Shown here piece after piece: positions 1 to 8,208 of a stretch of 64,000 nucleotides of DNA. Below the pieces are notes generated by a model. It did not search any database. It was not told the origin of the DNA and saw nothing but the letters and a program-made list of their open reading frames with translations. The DNA is from Hydrogenoanaerobacterium saccharovorans. GTDB taxonomy: Bacteria > Bacillota > Clostridia > Oscillospirales > Ruminococcaceae. Each line of letters opens with the position of its first letter. The stretch's first letter is position 1. The DNA lies in contig NZ_RKRD01000003.1 in NCBI RefSeq assembly GCF_003814745.1, positions 1 to 64,000 on the forward strand, in the 5' to 3' direction. The translations under genes and the position numbers were made by a program.

Positions 1-91
1 CCCGTTCCCATACCGAACACGGTAGTTAAGCTCATTTGTGCTGAAAATACTTGGTGGGAAGCTGCCTGGGAAGATAAGTCGATGCCGACAC
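1..91 (+). rRNA. rrf: 5S ribosomal RNA, 3' part
   Basis: The first bases match the internal and 3' part of bacterial 5S rRNA: the CCGTTCCCATACCGAACACGG loop region, the GTTAAG box, and the closing GGGAAGAT...GATGCCGACAC segment. The 5' end, and presumably 23S and 16S, lie outside the window. The exact 3' end is estimated. tRNA genes follow directly, as is usual at the end of Firmicutes rRNA operons. Confidence 0.9.
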
Positions 92-97
92 TTTGCA

Positions 98-126
98 GTT
101 TCTTCACTATATAAAAGTGAAGAAAC
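98..126 (+). terminator. Perfect 11-bp hairpin after 5S rRNA
   Basis: GTTTCTTCACT (98-108) pairs perfectly with 116-126 across a 7-nt loop. No strong T-run follows, so this may be an RNA processing stem or a weak terminator between 5S and tRNA-Asn. Confidence 0.5.
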
Positions 127-180
127 ATTGTAGATTTAAGAATATTTTCAATCTGCAGCAAATATATTGTTTATTAATAT

Positions 181-256
181 TCCTCAATAGCTCAGTTGGT
201 AGAGCATGCGGCTGTTAACCGCAGGGTCGTTGGTTCGAGTCCAACTTGGGGAGCCA
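181..256 (+). tRNA. tRNA-Asn (GTT)
   Basis: A full cloverleaf is visible. The acceptor TCCTCAA pairs with TTGGGGA, the anticodon stem TGCGG/CCGCA encloses loop CTGTTAA with anticodon GTT, the T-arm is GGTTCGAGTCC, and CCA is encoded. Length is 76 nt. Confidence 0.96.
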
Positions 257-257
257 A

Positions 258-293
258 AATGTCTGCTGTGTAGCTATATATGCAGCAGACATT
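258..293 (+). repeat. 11-bp inverted repeat between tRNA genes
   Basis: AATGTCTGCTG (258-268) is perfectly complementary to 283-293. It sits between tRNA-Asn and the CAT tRNA and has no T-tract, so it is likely a processing or spacer hairpin in the rRNA-tRNA transcript. Confidence 0.5.
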
Positions 294-313
294 ACCCTAT
301 TTTTGTAAGATAG

Positions 314-390
314 GGGCCATTAGCTCAGTTGGTTAGAGCAACCGGCTCATAACCGGTCGGTCCTGGGTTCGAGTCCCCGATGGCCCACCA
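314..390 (+). tRNA. tRNA with CAT anticodon (Ile2 or elongator Met)
   Basis: Acceptor GGGCCAT/ATGGCCC, anticodon stem ACCGG/CCGGT with loop CTCATAA (anticodon CAT), encoded CCA, 77 nt. The GGCTCATAACC anticodon arm resembles the Firmicutes tRNA-Ile whose C34 is converted to lysidine by TilS. Met cannot be excluded by eye. Confidence 0.93.
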
Positions 391-416
391 AATAACGCTC
401 TTTACCAATCTTTTAT

Positions 417-492
417 AGGGGTATAGCTCAGTTGGTAGAGCAGTGGTCTCCAAAACCACGTGCCGAGGGTTCAAGTCCTTCTGCCCCTGCCA
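417..492 (+). tRNA. tRNA-Trp (CCA)
   Basis: Acceptor AGGGGTA/TGCCCCT, anticodon stem GTGGT/ACCAC with loop CTCCAAA (anticodon CCA), encoded CCA end, 76 nt. Confidence 0.96.
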
Positions 493-498
493 AATTTG

Positions 499-536
499 CA
501 AGGTCCGGCTGAAGATAGTTGGACTTTGTTTTTTTG
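499..536 (+). terminator. Rho-independent terminator after tRNA-Trp
   Basis: CAAGGTCC (499-506) pairs with GGACTTTG (521-528), with one G-U pair, followed directly by a run of T. It probably ends the rRNA-tRNA transcript, since a new consensus promoter appears at 605. Confidence 0.7.
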
Positions 537-604
537 TTATAAGCCATAACTAAAATAGTTATAAAATTGGGTATGCATTAAGTCTGTATTTTTTACTATA
601 AAGC

Positions 605-633
605 TTGACAAATTAGCTGTTTATGTGTATAAT
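605..633 (+). promoter_or_regulatory. Consensus sigma-A promoter for tRNA-Asp/Thr
   Basis: TTGACA (605-610), an exact 17-bp spacer, then TATAAT (628-633). Transcription would begin near 640, upstream of tRNA-Asp. Both hexamers match the housekeeping consensus perfectly, as expected for a stable-RNA unit. Confidence 0.85.
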
Positions 634-708
634 AAATTACATTGCGAAATAAAAGGCAGACAAAATTCCACTGGATCTACTGTCAGAATTACGCGAAAAA
701 AGTTATTT

Positions 709-785
709 GGCCTGGTAGTTCAGTTGGTTAGAACGCTAGCCTGTCACGCTAGAGGTCGTGGGTTCGAACCCCATCCAGGTCGCCA
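709..785 (+). tRNA. tRNA-Asp (GTC)
   Basis: Acceptor GGCCTGG/CCAGGTC, anticodon stem CTAGC/GCTAG with loop CTGTCAC (anticodon GTC), encoded CCA, 77 nt. Confidence 0.96.
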
Positions 786-789
786 ATAT

Positions 790-865
790 GCTGTTATAGC
801 TCAGTTGGCAGAGCACTTCCTTGGTAAGGAAGAGGTCACGCGTTCGAATCGCGTTAACAGCTCCA
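790..865 (+). tRNA. tRNA-Thr (GGT)
   Basis: Acceptor GCTGTTA/TAACAGC, anticodon stem CTTCC/GGAAG with loop TTGGTAA (anticodon GGT), encoded CCA, 76 nt. It lies 4 nt after tRNA-Asp, so the two are co-transcribed. Confidence 0.96.
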
Positions 866-872
866 TTACATG

Positions 873-904
873 AAAAGGGTTTACTTAATGTAAATCCTTT
901 TTTT
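873..904 (+). terminator. Terminator of the tRNA-Asp/Thr unit
   Basis: AAAAGGGTTTAC (873-884) pairs with GTAAATCCTTTT (890-901), with one wobble, and the T-run continues to 904. Confidence 0.85.
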
Positions 905-1726
905 GTTGCGCAGCAAAGTATATAACTAGCAGGCAATGCTCGAACATCCTCCACTCGGTGATTATATGAGTTTCCATTTTGCACAAGCACATTTCCTATC
1001 CCTCAGCTAGGTAGCAATGCAGCAGTTAAGCTATCTTAGAATGTATTCACAAGGTTTCGCTATGCGCCGATTAAATAAAGGGCGAGCAGAATGCACACTA
1101 TCCTTTATGCCTTGGTATTATGTTCTTGTATGGCTATTCAGTTGTTAGAGCATTTGAAAATGCTGTGCTCTAGCAGACGTCAATTGCGTTGCTGTCTGCT
1201 TCGTAACAAGGTGCGCCAGTGGGTTAAAGGTAAACCGTTACCCTAGCCCGCACATACCGATTAGGTTCATTCGACAGAAACAAGTCGATATTCGGTATGG
1301 ATTTATTTAAAATGGTCGAGTGACCACCTTAAAACAAAAAAGCAAGAGTCCTCAAATGCCTCCGATGGATAGGTTGCATTTGAAAGCCCTTGACAGTGTA
1401 TATCAAGCCGTGTTAAAATCACGACATGAATGCACTCTCATAAGTCTTACAAGATGTCCTTATCATCTTTAAGGCGGATGCGCATTGTCTGTTGACAGCA
1501 GATAATGCGCTGTGAGGGTGTTATTTTGTTGTCTCTAAATAATAGTACATGGTAAAGGATGCAAGGAATCCCCAATTTTATTTGCAAGTGAAAATACAAG
1601 TATTTTCTATGCAACACCGCAAGATGTAGTTTCCGGCGGGTATTTGTACATTGTAGAAAGTTCGTTTTAGTTGGCACGCCAGCTTTTTACACCCAAGGGG
1701 TATTTTGCACCCCATTTGGCCTTTAA
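905..1726. other. Gene-poor intergenic stretch
   Basis: No credible protein or RNA gene is seen over about 820 bp. Open frames here are short, lack ribosome binding sites and have no recognisable motifs. A TTGACA at 1390, 17 bp before TTAAAA, is a possible weak promoter, and imperfect inverted repeats occur near 1210-1255 and 1344-1393. The stretch leads into transposase remnants, so it may be decayed mobile DNA. Confidence 0.5.
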
Positions 1727-1930
1727 TTAATCCAGTGCGCCATTGGCACCGATTTGGAGAGTAAAAAAGATGTTTTGGGCATTTGGGTGGGTGCCAGTGA
1801 ATCGGCGAAATACTGGCTTAGCGTACTCAATGGCCTGAAGAATCGTGATGTGAAGGATATCTTAATTGCATCGGTAGATGGCTTATCGGGCTTTGCAGAA
1901 GCCATTAGCGCAGCGTTTCCGCATACGTAA
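1727..1930 (+). pseudogene. IS256-family (mutator-type) transposase remnant
   Basis: The + frame from 1727 to the TAA at 1930 encodes about 67 residues resembling the middle of IS256-family transposases. DLESKKDVLGIWVG is followed by ESAKYWLSVLNGLKNR, then VKDILIASVDGLSGFAEAI and FPHT before the stop. The family normally reads DLxGKKDVLGxWxG...FWLxVxxxLKNRGVxDILIxxxDGLxGFxxAI. The N-terminal region, the C-terminal half and a start are missing, so it cannot make a working transposase. Downstream TTTACACAA-type motifs (1996-2035) are reminiscent of this family's element ends. Confidence 0.8.
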
Positions 1931-1958
1931 GCCGCTTTCTTTCTCCCATAACATAATA

Positions 1959-1994
1959 CCTCCAAAGTCAGTTCTATTTTACTGATTTTGGAGG
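1959..1994. repeat. 14-bp inverted repeat within the IS scar
   Basis: CCTCCAAAGTCAGT (1959-1972) pairs with ACTGATTTTGGAGG (1981-1994), with one wobble and an 8-nt loop. It lies just downstream of the IS256-like remnant and ahead of TTTACACAA sequence. It may be a terminator-like hairpin belonging to the lost element. Confidence 0.5.
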
Positions 1995-2107
1995 TTTACA
2001 CAATCTTTTCTGTGCTACCTTGGACTTTACACAAAATTTTACGCGTTCTCCGCTAGTTTGTCGAGGGTAAGCTATAAAAATTCCACATCAGGTGTTAGTA
2101 TCATCCT

Positions 2108-2197
2108 TTATTCTAATGGTAAATAGTTATTATTTGCTAGTTGTACCTCTATAACCCGTTGGTTGAATTCTCCGCTGGACAGGCATCCATTTAACAT
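2108..2197 (-). pseudogene. Probable IS3-family orfA fragment
   Basis: A 29-codon minus-strand frame from an ATG at 2197 reads MLNGCLSSGEFNQRVIE and so on. It resembles the N-terminus of IS3-family OrfA proteins (YSGEFKQRVIE-like) before an early stop. Upstream lies a perfect inverted repeat at 2208-2248 and an AGTGGACTGCATCCC-like stretch that could be the element's end. The match is short and judged by eye. Chance similarity is possible. Confidence 0.3.
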
Positions 2198-2207
2198 ACA
2201 AAAACAC

Positions 2208-2248
2208 CCCAATCGTTATTCGGTATATCATACTGTCTAACGATTGGG
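2208..2248. repeat. Perfect 11-bp inverted repeat
   Basis: CCCAATCGTTA (2208-2218) is perfectly complementary to 2238-2248 across a 19-nt loop. It lies next to the putative IS3-like fragment and may be part of that element's terminal region. Confidence 0.55.
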
Positions 2249-2397
2249 ATGCAGTCCACTTTAGGGGGGAGTTCACTATTTTCATTGTAATAGAGGCTTC
2301 CAATAATTCTGAGACAGCCTGAATACCGGACAAGGATCAAAAGTGCAATCTATTTGCAGAGTATTGTAATTTGAAACTTAAAAGACAATGAAGTCTT

Positions 2398-3177
2398 CTA
2401 TAAGTACTTACCGCATCTGTAACATCTTCTTGGTGTTCCCGCTCCCGGTGAGTGTCCTAGAGGTCCACCCTGCATGTTTCCACATTTGGTACATGTTCTA
2501 GGTGAAGTACAAGTAGCATCTTTATAAGTGTGCCCCGAAGCATATCCTGAGGTTGTGCCACATCGTGTACACCTGCCGGGGCTAGTACAAGTTGCGGCAG
2601 TAAAGTTATGTCCAAGAGGCGATCCACTACCAGCTCCACATCGAGTGCAAGTACTACGATTTGTACAAGTAGCTTGAGTATAATTGTGCCCTAATGGGCT
2701 GCGACCTAACGAACCGCAGCGGGTGCATTTTTCAAAACTAGTACATGTTGGTGGGGTATAGTTATGACCAAGCGCAAAACCACCACTAGCACCACAACGA
2801 GTACAATGCGATCCATTTGTGCATGTTGCAGTTGTGTAATTATGTCCCAAAGCCGGAGATTTTATCAAACCACAACGTCTACATGTAGATGAAGCCGTGC
2901 ATGTCGCAGTGGTGAAATCATGACCCCATGCCACACCGATTATTACTCCACAGTTCTTACATACACTAGGTGATGTGCAGGTGGCTAGTGTGGGCTGATG
3001 ATTTGTGCAAACGTCAGCAGGAATTGCCTCTGATATCATTACGGGATTGCTTTCACTTGAACTGGATGTTAATTCCATCTCATCATGATCATGTGCATTA
3101 AGTGCACTCGTGGGTACGGTGGTAGCAACTACTAACAAAAATAATGACAGTACTGTGGCTAAAATTCTTTTTTTCAT
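2398..3177 (-). CDS. Secreted protein with seven tandem Cys3-His 26-residue repeats
   Basis: This 259-residue protein starts with a signal peptide (basic MKKR, hydrophobic stretch about residues 5-20, cleavage near 25-28). A His/Asp/Ser-rich linker (29-60) follows. Residues about 62-243 are seven in-register copies of a 26-residue unit, each with C-x5-C-x2-C-x9-H spacing and a consensus TATCTxxxxCTRCG...LGHNY. A last half unit supplies CYRCG at the C-terminus. Three Cys and one His per unit suggest a zinc-knuckle-like or disulfide-stabilised module; this is inference. The start has an AGAGGAG ribosome binding site 7 nt upstream. Similar Cys-rich repeats occur in surface proteins of gut Clostridia, but I know no assigned function. 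No anchor motif is present, so it is probably released or wall-associated. Confidence 0.85.
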   Translation of the reverse strand: MKKRILATVLSLFLLVVATTVPTSALNAHDHDEMELTSSSSESNPVMISEAIPADVCTNHQPTLATCTSPSVCKNCGVIIGVAWGHDFTTATCTASSTCRRCGLIKSPALGHNYTTATCTNGSHCTRCGASGGFALGHNYTPPTCTSFEKCTRCGSLGRSPLGHNYTQATCTNRSTCTRCGAGSGSPLGHNFTAATCTSPGRCTRCGTTSGYASGHTYKDATCTSPRTCTKCGNMQGGPLGHSPGAGTPRRCYRCGKYL

Positions 3178-3311
3178 AGTTACACTCCTCTTTATTATTT
3201 GGGTATCAATTGTAAATATTTTACAATATTGTTTTTATATTGTCAATACAATTTAGCGTATTTATGCCTGCGTCAAGAGAAGTTCGCGAAAAGGGAATCC
3301 TGTAATATGAA

Positions 3312-3485
3312 TTAAGTTGCTTTTTGCAGCAATGTATGAATAGATTGCTTACTAATATATGCTCTAGAGACAGACCAGTCCTCCGCATATTCCATAAGAT
3401 AGGTGGTAACCAGCCGAAGGTAAGCATCTTCGTTAATAGCATCAGGTAATTTAATATAGCGGTTTATATTGGCGTTTCTTTTCAT
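3312..3485 (-). CDS. Doubtful small ORF (57 aa)
   Basis: The frame from the Met at 3485 encodes MKRNANINRYIKLPDAINEDA... and has a protein-like composition with no low complexity. No ribosome binding site precedes the start, and the start lies at the edge of the terminator of the upstream gene. It may be a fragment of a longer gene lost to mutation. No family was recognised. Confidence 0.2.
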   Translation of the reverse strand: MKRNANINRYIKLPDAINEDAYLRLVTTYLMEYAEDWSVSRAYISKQSIHTLLQKAT

Positions 3486-3519
3486 AAAAAATAAGACACC
3501 CAATGCAAGGAGTGTCTTA
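3484..3519 (-). terminator. Terminator of the DUF3888-like gene
   Basis: On the minus strand TAAGACAC (3519-3512) pairs with GTGTCTTA (3499-3492), followed by a T-run to 3484. It lies 9 nt past the stop codon of the gene at 3528. Confidence 0.8.
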
Positions 3520-3527
3520 ACGGCTAT

Positions 3528-4007
3528 TTATTCATATTCACCGGGTATTCTTTTTAATGCAAGGCTTTTTAGATGGTCAGGCAAGGTATAACTTATAATG
3601 TGCTTAAATTCAGTTAATTTTACTTCTCCTGTAAAATCAGCAGAAAAAGTAATTTCATCTTTACCAATTGTAATATGAGGACCGATAAATGGCTCAGAAA
3701 TGAATGTGATAAAACTTGTTGAATTTACTGAGGATATTTTTTTAACAGTAATTACAAAATATTGAACTCTTGGCTCAGTTGTAAAGTACTCACTATAAAA
3801 ATCAATCGTCGCCTGTTCAATGTCATTTAAGTAGGTGTTTACTAAAGCCTTTTTGCATACTGATTGTGACTCATAACCTTGTTGTATTGTTGCCTGTACA
3901 TTTTGATTTGAATGCCTTGTCAACAAAAAACAGGTACTGATAACGATAAAGATAAATATAACGATAAAAACAGCAGTTTTGTTATTCATTTTTACAATAG
4001 TAAACAT
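3528..4007 (-). CDS. DUF3888-like membrane-anchored or secreted protein
   Basis: The 159-residue protein has an N-terminal membrane segment (about residues 9-30, AVFIVIFIFIVISTCFLL). An extracytoplasmic domain follows, carrying a Cys-Lys-Lys-Ala-Leu start, then FYSEYF, then the FIGPHITIG motif and a terminal YTLPDHL. This layout matches the poorly characterised DUF3888 family of spore-forming Firmicutes. A paralogue lies at 52941-53288 (SKxCxxAL, PYIGAHVTI, SFPIPNHL). The ATG at 4007 is chosen over a GTG at 4013 because AGGAGG ends 5 nt before it. Function is unknown. Confidence 0.7.
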   Translation of the reverse strand: MFTIVKMNNKTAVFIVIFIFIVISTCFLLTRHSNQNVQATIQQGYESQSVCKKALVNTYLNDIEQATIDFYSEYFTTEPRVQYFVITVKKISSVNSTSFITFISEPFIGPHITIGKDEITFSADFTGEVKLTEFKHIISYTLPDHLKSLALKRIPGEYE

Positions 4008-4019
4008 TCTCACCTCCTC

Positions 4020-4366
4020 AATAAATTATATGAGTATATCGAGGTGGTGTATGTTTATTTACTAGGGTTAAAAAGTCAAGTAAAGAGCACTGCAACAAAA
4101 TTTGCTTATCCGAACATACCCTTTGTCAGTTCAGATGGTCAATGTAACACGGTCTTCGTGATTGGCAATAGTGAACGGCGCTGGGTTGCTAAATCTACCG
4201 CAGCACCTAGGGCGGTGGTAACCGTTGCCCCCTTTGACACTCCACATGAAACATCCTGAGACGTTAGGCGCACCATCATATCGGAGGGAGGGGGGGATCG
4301 CCCAGCAAATTATTACTCAGCCCTAAAAAATCATAGCGCAAATTAAAATCATCGCCGCAAAGCAAT
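4020..4366. other. Intergenic region without a supported gene
   Basis: About 350 bp separate the DUF3888-like start from the end of the URO-D gene. No ORF with a ribosome binding site is seen. A G-rich patch (GGAGGGAGGGGGGG, near 4280-4294) stands out. The promoter for the minus-strand DUF3888-like gene should lie in the first part. Confidence 0.4.
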
Positions 4367-5602
4367 TTATGGCTGATAATATTTTTCGCATTGCTCGCGA
4401 ATAATTTCTACGTATCTTCGCACTTTAGTTGGATTGTTGTGCACGGTATAAACATCGCGCTGTGTAAATTCAACCACGCAGCCTGCGGCGGCGTCCAGCG
4501 TTTCTTGAATATGCGCACGCACGGCGGCTTCGTCCAACACCTCATCAACGCCGAGAAAATTGGGGCTGGGCTTACGGTGAAAAATAATATTGGTGTTTTT
4601 CAGTTCACTGCCCATCATCTTTTGGTCGCACCACGGCGAGACAGAAACTTTTCGCAGATTGGGAAGCGTTTTTACAAATTGCCATACGGCAGAAACCGGC
4701 TCGCAGCAACCATAAGAAAGCAGCCCAAACTCAGCGGCAATTTGCCGATAGCACGGAAAAATTAAGTCCTCGTACATCTGCGGAGAAATAGATACAGTTT
4801 CCTGCGAATCCATAAAGCCCCAAATTTCATTGAGACTTGGGTGAGGTTTTTCTGGTAAACAATCCGTAAAGCATTTGCTGCCCTGTTTGAGCAGCTCGAA
4901 ACTTGTCGTGGAACATAGCAGACCGTTATCCTGCAAAAAATGGTGGTAGGCAATGTAATCATCAGCAATGCGCTGCATCATTTGGCTAAAAAGATCGGGG
5001 TAATCGGTCATGTTGAAAAACATATTTTCCATACCCATCAAATGCACAACTTTTTGCGTAGGTACCGCCTCTGGGCTGGACATCACCATGCGTACAGGCA
5101 GAATATCGCCAAAAGCATCCTCAGCAGCGCTGCGATAGCTTTCGGTGGCTTCATAATCTACCGACCATGTGCTTTTACCCAGTTTTTCAAAATCGTCTTC
5201 TAAATCCGCAAGCACATGATTAAAGTGATGGCCTAGGGTATGGCCATTGACATCAGTTGCCGTGGTGCGTGTGATATTGTAACCAAACAGATGAAAATCG
5301 GTCTTCCACTGCACGCCGAAATAAGGCGCAACTACCCAGTCGTCGTCAAAAAGCTCGAAATTTATAAAGTTGCGCAAAAGGTCCGTTTCAAGCTGGCGAG
5401 CGGTCGCATCTTGGCACTCCAACACAGGAAGAATCACTTCTTGCTCAAATGTGTCAATTTCTACATGCACAATAGGGCGACCGCGTTTGCCTGCATTGTG
5501 GCGTTTCCAATCCTCCACACGAGCAAGGTTGATGGGGCTGTTTGCCAGCTCCAATTGCTTTTTTGCAAGGGTACGCAGGCGCTCTTTTTCTTTTGCGTTC
5601 AT
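4367..5602 (-). CDS. Uroporphyrinogen decarboxylase (URO-D) superfamily protein
   Basis: The 411-residue protein belongs by eye to the URO-D/MtaA-like superfamily seen in gut Clostridia. It shows an N-terminal W-K-R-H-N-x-G-K-R-G-R-P segment, a mid-domain SPEAVPTQ, and the late YGCCEPV...LPNLRKVSVSPWCD signature in which adjacent Cys could bind zinc, as in corrinoid methyltransferases. True HemE is shorter and lacks this Cys pair, so haem synthesis is unlikely. The ATG at 5602 has GGAGG 7 nt upstream. It is the last gene of the GH36/ABC operon, 2 nt after the AllA-like gene. A methyl-transfer or demethylation step on a methylated sugar is possible but speculative. Confidence 0.75.
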   Translation of the reverse strand: MNAKEKERLRTLAKKQLELANSPINLARVEDWKRHNAGKRGRPIVHVEIDTFEQEVILPVLECQDATARQLETDLLRNFINFELFDDDWVVAPYFGVQWKTDFHLFGYNITRTTATDVNGHTLGHHFNHVLADLEDDFEKLGKSTWSVDYEATESYRSAAEDAFGDILPVRMVMSSPEAVPTQKVVHLMGMENMFFNMTDYPDLFSQMMQRIADDYIAYHHFLQDNGLLCSTTSFELLKQGSKCFTDCLPEKPHPSLNEIWGFMDSQETVSISPQMYEDLIFPCYRQIAAEFGLLSYGCCEPVSAVWQFVKTLPNLRKVSVSPWCDQKMMGSELKNTNIIFHRKPSPNFLGVDEVLDEAAVRAHIQETLDAAAGCVVEFTQRDVYTVHNNPTKVRRYVEIIREQCEKYYQP

Positions 5603-5604
5603 CT

Positions 5605-6027
5605 TCAACCCTCCGTTGCACCTATAGTAATGGGCGCAGTAAAATTGTAAAACTCAGATGTTACTTCAAGATTTTCTGTGATTTGATAGAATGATTTTTC
5701 ACTAAGTGTAATCACCTCGTGCCATACACCCTTTCCAAGGCAGACCGAAGTATCCAGCAAAAAAGCGTGTACGTCGGCAGGAGTTTCAGGCGATGCACAC
5801 AGCAGCACTCCTGTTCCGGAAAGAGGCGTAAAGCTTTCCAGTGAATGGGGATGACATTCCAACCGCTGTGCCGCCTTGATTGAAACACAAAATACCGCGA
5901 TACGCCATGGCTGCGCAGGCTCGGTAACTTTAATTTCAAAGCGTGGGTCGGGCGGATTTTCCCCAAAGGTGAGTACGGTACCAAAGGGAGCAAAGCTCTC
6001 CGGCGTAATTTTTAAAATTTCTTTCAT
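5605..6027 (-). CDS. Ureidoglycolate lyase (AllA)-like cupin
   Basis: This 140-residue protein reads like the AllA/ureidoglycolate lyase cupin fold. It opens ITPESFAPFGTVL, has a mid CHPHSLESFTPLSGTG (cupin motif with His and Glu), and ends GVWHEVITLS. Its ATG overlaps the stop of the GH36 gene by 4 nt, so translation is coupled. No other allantoin genes are nearby. The carbohydrate setting suggests a sugar-acid or sugar-modifying role rather than purine breakdown. Substrate is not predictable. Confidence 0.7.
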   Translation of the reverse strand: MKEILKITPESFAPFGTVLTFGENPPDPRFEIKVTEPAQPWRIAVFCVSIKAAQRLECHPHSLESFTPLSGTGVLLCASPETPADVHAFLLDTSVCLGKGVWHEVITLSEKSFYQITENLEVTSEFYNFTAPITIGATEG

Positions 6028-8204
6028 ACAATTTCCTCTTTTTTGAAATGCAAAATAATTTCCGCACTGCCTTTTTGAAATTCCACCGACACAATGAGCA
6101 AGTCACCTTGTGCGCAAGTGATGTTTGCACCGTCTGCTGTGGCACTTTGCAACGTCATGCCTTTGGGAAGATGCACAAAATACTGTTCCGTGGTGCAAGG
6201 CACGCCGGTAAGCGTAACGGTAAGTGTATCCGCGGCGGCATGGTATTCTTTTACGCTGACCGCGTCCATAGAAACGTGTCGGCTTGACGCAATCAGCTGC
6301 GGCACCTCCTGCATACGGTGCAGCGCGATAATCTGACATTCACCGATAGCAAGTGCCTCGCAGTCCAATGCGGTTTTGACGATGCCAAGGAATTTCTGCT
6401 GCCAGAAATCAAAAGCAAGATACGTTTGGTTTGCTTCAAGGCCAAGATTTTCAAGCGGCAGACTGCAAGCAGGAAGCGGCATAGTTGCAATACGCGCGGC
6501 AACACACCAACTGCCCTGTGCACCCTGCAAGTGAAATGCCCATAAGGACGAGAACGGGTGGTTGTTGTGCATGGTGGGAAAATCGCCTGCCATGTTGAGC
6601 GCATCCTCGAGCGAAACATCCTCCATTTCCACTGGTGTTTCATGGCTTTGTACGGCAAAACCGTGCAGCTTTGTCCATGTGTATGCCGGATATTCGAGCG
6701 AAAGCGGACCTGTTTCGGCGGTTTTGCCCGTGAGCGGCGGCAGCGTTTTGCGAATGACTTCCAGCTTTTCCGGCGTATAGGCATCGGTAGTGTCGCTGAG
6801 CATATACAGTTCGCCCGTTAGTGAAATCAGCGACAGCACGCTTTTTGCCCATGCAAGCTTTGTACGCACGCACACATGGTCGGGGTCGTTCAAAAACAGA
6901 ATACGATGCGTATGAAACCAACGTGCAGATTCAAATAGCTGCATGCGAACGCCTGCCCATGTGGGGTTTGCATCCATGGAAATGCGGCAGGCATCCGCCA
7001 CGCCGACTACCTCGTGCATTTCACCCCAACTGGCGAGATAATACACCTCGTCACCAAGCCCCTTTCGTGTGGCCTCCATGTAGGCGCGAAAACGTGCTTC
7101 GGCATCTTCGTTTGTCATAATGCCAAGCCGCACACACTCGTGCAAACCGTCAAACAGCAAGTGGCGGATGGCATCAATTTTGACGTAAGTGTAGCCGGTC
7201 TCTTTATATTTGCGAAAGAGCGGCTCCACATGCATGGCAAGGCATTCGGGCGAACAGGTGTATAGAAAATCAATCCACTCGCCTTTCAGCGGTTTACCAT
7301 CGTGGAAAATTACATCGTTCGGATGATTTTCCGGGAACTCCGGATTGGTGATATTGGCATTCGTCCACACAGCGGGTGCAAAGCCTTTGTTCTTAATGGC
7401 TTGCACTATGCTGTCGTGACCTCCGGGGAATTTTGTTTTCTCACAGGTGAACCACCCCTCCGTCATTGTGCCTTTGGGGTTTGCGGGCAGAGGCATTTTT
7501 TGATATCCGTCATCTACTTGAATGTATGTAAGGCCGTAATCCTTGAGCTTTTCGTTCATAAACGCGGCGATATGCTCGATTTTGTCGATGCTGATGTCAC
7601 GGCGATACGCCTCCCACGAGCACCAGCCTGCTACTGCCTTTTGATTGGGGACAAATTCCCAAGGTTTGTGATAGGTATATCCAAGGTGCTTGCGGTAATA
7701 CTGCGGACGCAGATTGATAAACATTGCTTTTTGCGAAAAGCTAACTTCCATACGTGCGATGCATTTGCCTTCGGCAGTGGTTTCGATGCTGCTTGACAGC
7801 CAATGCCAATCGCAGCCATGCCAGTCCAGCAGCAAATCCCACTGTGTATCGTACATGCCGTTGGCACCGTGAATAAGTGGTGTACCAAGTTGCCCGAGAA
7901 TGGCTTGCTCGGCCTGTGCACGGTGCGGGCGCAAATTGATGGCACCCGCATTTAGCGTAAAGGTAACGATTGCTTTGACCGGCACATCGCTTGACACGTA
8001 AATCTGCTGGCAATACTGGATACTTTGCATAGAGCCGTCCGAACCATGGCGAAAACCAATATTGTGTCCTGTCGGTATTTGCAGCGTAAGCACATCCATG
8101 CCGTTGTATTCATAGCGTAGTGTACCGGTTGCTTCGTCCCAATGGTGCAGGGCATGGGCAATCGGCGGTACTTTTTGTATGGGATGAAAATTTTTGTTGT
8201 TCAT
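6024..8204 (-). CDS. GH36-type alpha-galactosidase or raffinose-synthase-like enzyme
   Basis: The 726-residue protein has a GH36/clan-D layout. An N-terminal beta domain (about 1-185) precedes a (beta/alpha)8 barrel beginning AGWCSWEAY (about 192-200). The barrel holds VDDGY (about 230-234), the nucleophile motif YVKIDAIRH (Asp about 344) and a candidate acid/base region CRISMDANPTW (Asp about 411). A C-terminal beta domain follows. It lacks a signal peptide, so it acts on imported oligosaccharides in the cytoplasm. It is placed after the two permease genes (4 nt gap) and overlaps the AllA-like gene. Alpha-galactoside or a related alpha-linked sugar is the likely substrate. Confidence 0.85.
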   Translation of the reverse strand: MNNKNFHPIQKVPPIAHALHHWDEATGTLRYEYNGMDVLTLQIPTGHNIGFRHGSDGSMQSIQYCQQIYVSSDVPVKAIVTFTLNAGAINLRPHRAQAEQAILGQLGTPLIHGANGMYDTQWDLLLDWHGCDWHWLSSSIETTAEGKCIARMEVSFSQKAMFINLRPQYYRKHLGYTYHKPWEFVPNQKAVAGWCSWEAYRRDISIDKIEHIAAFMNEKLKDYGLTYIQVDDGYQKMPLPANPKGTMTEGWFTCEKTKFPGGHDSIVQAIKNKGFAPAVWTNANITNPEFPENHPNDVIFHDGKPLKGEWIDFLYTCSPECLAMHVEPLFRKYKETGYTYVKIDAIRHLLFDGLHECVRLGIMTNEDAEARFRAYMEATRKGLGDEVYYLASWGEMHEVVGVADACRISMDANPTWAGVRMQLFESARWFHTHRILFLNDPDHVCVRTKLAWAKSVLSLISLTGELYMLSDTTDAYTPEKLEVIRKTLPPLTGKTAETGPLSLEYPAYTWTKLHGFAVQSHETPVEMEDVSLEDALNMAGDFPTMHNNHPFSSLWAFHLQGAQGSWCVAARIATMPLPACSLPLENLGLEANQTYLAFDFWQQKFLGIVKTALDCEALAIGECQIIALHRMQEVPQLIASSRHVSMDAVSVKEYHAAADTLTVTLTGVPCTTEQYFVHLPKGMTLQSATADGANITCAQGDLLIVSVEFQKGSAEIILHFKKEEIV

Positions 8205-8208
8205 AGCA

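Noticed and set aside
1131..1185. tRNA-like D-arm and loop (GGCTATTCAGTTGTTAGAGC) suggesting a tRNA-Phe relic
   Set aside because: Only the first part resembles a tRNA. No acceptor stem, T-arm or CCA could be matched.
3912..4259. 115-codon plus-strand ORF
   Set aside because: It is antisense to the start of the DUF3888-like gene, has no ribosome binding site and shows low-complexity translation.
4367..5602. HemE (haem biosynthesis) for the URO-D-family gene
   Set aside because: Longer than HemE, with a YGCCEPV Cys pair and a carbohydrate operon setting. No other haem genes are nearby.
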